Part shown: positions 41,669 through 43,483 of the stretch, piece by piece
Layout: the number at the start of each line of letters is the position of its first letter
Numbering within the stretch: the stretch's first letter is position 1
Assembly (NCBI RefSeq): GCF_014698035.1
Contig: NZ_JACJSF010000068.1
Location: 1-43,483 of the forward strand
Source: Desmonostoc muscorum FACHB-395
Lineage (GTDB): Bacteria > Cyanobacteriota > Cyanobacteriia > Cyanobacteriales > Nostocaceae
Direction of reading: 5' to 3'
DNA length: 43,483 nucleotides
Program-made: the position numbers and the translations under genes
Notes under the pieces: model-generated
Databases searched by the model: none
What the model was told of the DNA's origin: nothing
The model's input: only the letters and a program-made list of their open reading frames with translations

Positions 41669-42421
41669 TTAACTACAGGTAGCAGCTGAAGCCGAGTTAA
41701 CCCTTGTTAAATCGCTAGTGAATACTGCTGTGTATATATAAGGAGATGCACCAGAGCAAGTCATGGAGTTGGTATTAGTGCGGCGGGGAGTCCACCATGA
41801 CTTTGCCTCTACAGTTAAATTTGTGCCATCCCATGACAGGCTTCTGACAACTAAAGAATTTGTATTTCCATTATCTGCCTTTTTCGCAGATAAAAATGTA
41901 GCATAGTAAACCTCGCCATTGGCTGGATTAATCCGGGCTATAACTGCGACTTTTGGCCCGCCTCCACTACCATAGCTAGACAACCAACGCCCAGTTGCAA
42001 AGCGGCGAAAATCATTACCGGTCTGGCTGCCAGTGGAAGAGTAAACGCCATATAAAAAATTTCCCCCAGTCCAATATAATCCGTAGCCTGTACCGTCGTC
42101 ATTTGTTGTTTCGTAATCAGTCCTACACCATGTTTTAATACCATTATTAAAACGGATAGTTATAGGGTTTTTGTTATTAGATGAGACTTGCTGATAACCA
42201 ATGTAAAAGGCTGAACTTCCACTAACTACTCTGGCCCCATTCTTAGCTTTGATTGTCGCTTCACTGTCATTGCAACTAAATGTCACAGCATTCCCAACAG
42301 ATGAATTTACTATTTCGGCAAAAGCTGGAGGGACATTTTGTGTGAGGACTAAATCAGCTACTAATACGACAGATAAAGAGAAACCTGCCAAATACTTTTG
42401 AAATTTTTGAGAATAAATCAT
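41669..42421 (-). CDS. Secreted protein of unknown function
   Basis: 250 aa from the ATG at 42421, chosen because it starts a good signal peptide ('LAGFSLSVVLVADLVLTQ', predicted cleavage after 'PPAFA'). The frame is open to 42493. The mature part is beta-rich and Gly/Ser/Asn/Thr-rich, with four Cys ('FSCND', 'TWCRTD', 'MTCSG', terminal 'ATCS') that could form two disulfides, and several Trp/Tyr pairs ('GLYWTGGNFLYGVY', 'AKSWWTPRR'). I recognise no family. Location: periplasm or medium. It stands alone, with a fold-back repeat downstream and a long AT-rich region upstream. Confidence 0.75.
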   Translation of the reverse strand: MIYSQKFQKYLAGFSLSVVLVADLVLTQNVPPAFAEIVNSSVGNAVTFSCNDSEATIKAKNGARVVSGSSAFYIGYQQVSSNNKNPITIRFNNGIKTWCRTDYETTNDDGTGYGLYWTGGNFLYGVYSSTGSQTGNDFRRFATGRWLSSYGSGGGPKVAVIARINPANGEVYYATFLSAKKADNGNTNSLVVRSLSWDGTNLTVEAKSWWTPRRTNTNSMTCSGASPYIYTAVFTSDLTRVNSASAATCS

Positions 42422-43200
42422 GATATAAATCTGCCGAGAAATTGTAAGGGAAAAACACCGTATCACTATAAACTCTAATGAGAGTTTATACAAGCAAAAT
42501 TGTTGAAATTCGCAGATAGCAACATTTTCAGCATTACGATAAATGAGGCTAGACTACAAAGTGCTTAACAGAATATGCATGAAATTGCATGGTATTAACT
42601 GTATATAAATTTTTCTTATCCAAAGAGCATCCTTGAATAGATTGATGATCAATTCAGAATCTAGATGCTCTCTAAGAAATGCTGCGTGGGTATGTTGTTC
42701 GCCAAGCTAGACTAGACTTGCGCCTCGTGTCACCACCAAATCATAGATGTGGTGAGGGTACAAAGACTTCATTGATTAAGAAGATTGCAGACTTGCTACT
42801 ACTGTGCTATTCAATTTTTACGCCAGAATTAATTATCAATTCTGATTCTTCACTCTTGAATTCTGTTTGATAAATTGCGACAAATGCTTTTAGAGAACAA
42901 ATAATATTTGTTCCTTTTTTATCTCTATTATTAGAAGATTGAATTCATATTTGAATCCATTGATTTCAGTCCAGCCGATCTTAAGTCAGCTTTTTATAGA
43001 ATATGTGATGTCCGTTTTTGGAGGAGACATAGATATATTCCTTAAATAGGGTTCTAAAGTTAGTTTGGCTTAGTCAAGCTGTTTTTTGGTTCAGTAAAAT
43101 TCGTGAATAATTTTATTTCTCATAAAACTAATACATTAATCTGAGTAATTTCTCTTAATTCAGATATTGGATCTAGTTTTTTGGGCAATTGCTTCTTAGT

Positions 43201-43222
43201 GATGAATATCGCAATATTCATC
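43201..43222. repeat. Inverted repeat GATGAATAT-CGCA-ATATTCATC
   Basis: Perfect 9-bp arms with a 4-base loop in the terminal spacer. No T-run follows. Confidence 0.5.
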
Positions 43223-43327
43223 ATAATGGCTCGATTTCGTCTTATTTTATCGATACAGAGGGCGGGAATAGCTGATTAGAGGCTCTGCCTTCAGTGATAC
43301 ATTAATTCAGCAGCCCAGATGAATGTA

Positions 43328-43348
43328 TTCTCATACTCCGTATGAGAA
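43328..43348. promoter_or_regulatory. Palindrome TTCTCATAC-TCC-GTATGAGAA
   Basis: Perfect 9-bp arms with a 3-base centre, about 95 bp before a possible gene start at 43444. The size and tight spacing fit a dimeric-repressor operator; function is inferred only. Confidence 0.35.
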
Positions 43349-43443
43349 CGAGCAAAACAGCAAAACTTCATCAAGCGTAACCGTTCACAGGATCTAAAAC
43401 GCTACAGTCAAAAATGAGTTACTGAGGTGGTAGATTAAGAGGC

Positions 43444-43483
43444 ATGGATGAAAACTGCCTCGCTTACGGAATTGAGATTTCCG
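43444..43483 (+). CDS. Possible 5' end of a gene cut by the window edge
   Basis: ATG with AGAGG close upstream, open for 13 codons (MDENCLAYGIEIS) to the edge. Too short to identify or to exclude chance. Confidence 0.2.
   Translation, partial: MDENCLAYGIEIS

Larger units (their letters stand above)
42422..43483. other. AT-rich spacer to the window end
   Basis: About 1 kb without a supported gene. A 63-codon plus-strand frame at 42679-42870 has no recognisable features. Two perfect inverted repeats are present (43201-43222 and 43328-43348). Near the end, an ATG at 43444 preceded by AGAGG opens a frame to the window edge (13 codons), possibly the start of a gene outside the window. Confidence 0.5.

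Noticed and set aside
42679..42870. 63-codon plus-strand frame
   Set aside because: No ribosome-binding site of note, no recognisable features, in AT-rich spacer.

Overview
The window comes from a filamentous, heterocyst-type cyanobacterium of the Nostoc/Anabaena group. Three things support this: the HIP1 octamer GCGATCGC recurs throughout; there is a form IB rbcL-rbcX-rbcS cluster followed by a RuBisCO activase carrying an SSU-like tail; and the spacers are full of short tandem heptamer/octamer repeats and small fold-back elements. The base composition is moderately AT-rich. I saw no rRNA or tRNA gene, no CRISPR array and no intact insertion sequence.

Left part (1-8.6 kb). A truncated plasmid-type Rep gene, an OmpR-type response regulator with a striking triple 11-bp direct repeat upstream, and a 792-aa HTH-NACHT (STAND) ATPase resembling bacterial immune NTPases. 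Then come a rhodanese-fold protein that lacks the catalytic Cys and ends in LEA-like 11-mers, an RNase D-like exonuclease, and two secreted CAP-domain paralogues separated by a repeat-rich spacer. That spacer includes a 133-bp inverted-repeat element flanked by a perfect 19-bp direct repeat.

Middle part (8.6-34 kb), mostly metabolic and housekeeping. trpB is followed by a SAM methyltransferase and, beyond a terminator-like hairpin, a small coiled-coil protein. Next are an SUI1/YciH factor, a Pmp3/YqaE peptide, a beta-carbonic anhydrase, trpC, lpdA, a SWIM zinc-finger protein and an orphan TpsB/Omp85 transporter. These are followed by an FHA-PAS-GAF-GGDEF-EAL signalling protein, an HDAC-family deacetylase, a 45-aa membrane peptide, a TerB-like protein with a large hairpin in its leader, and murF overlapping a GNAT gene. 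The stretch ends with a membrane protein, a FAS1 protein, trmFO, two PD-(D/E)XK-type genes (Uma2 and Rpn/DUF2887), panB and a seven-repeat beta-propeller protein.

Right part (34-43.5 kb), the carbon-fixation locus. A long leader contains an NtcA-like promoter, followed by rbcL, rbcX, rbcS and a strong terminator, then rca about 2 kb further on. Between rbcS and rca lies a zone of gene decay: an AAC(3)-family pseudogene, an SGNH hydrolase, and a toxin-antitoxin pair whose antitoxin is intact but whose PIN toxin carries a nonsense codon and a frameshift. The window ends with an unrecognised secreted protein and about 1 kb of AT-rich spacer with two perfect inverted repeats.

A recurring theme is that small inverted-repeat elements sit on or directly next to stop codons (lpdA, trmFO, the propeller gene, the FHA-GGDEF-EAL gene). 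The most interesting unexplained items are the HTH-NACHT protein, the triple 11-bp repeat, the structured leader before the TerB-like gene, the 19-bp-flanked element, and the methyltransferase/small-protein pair.
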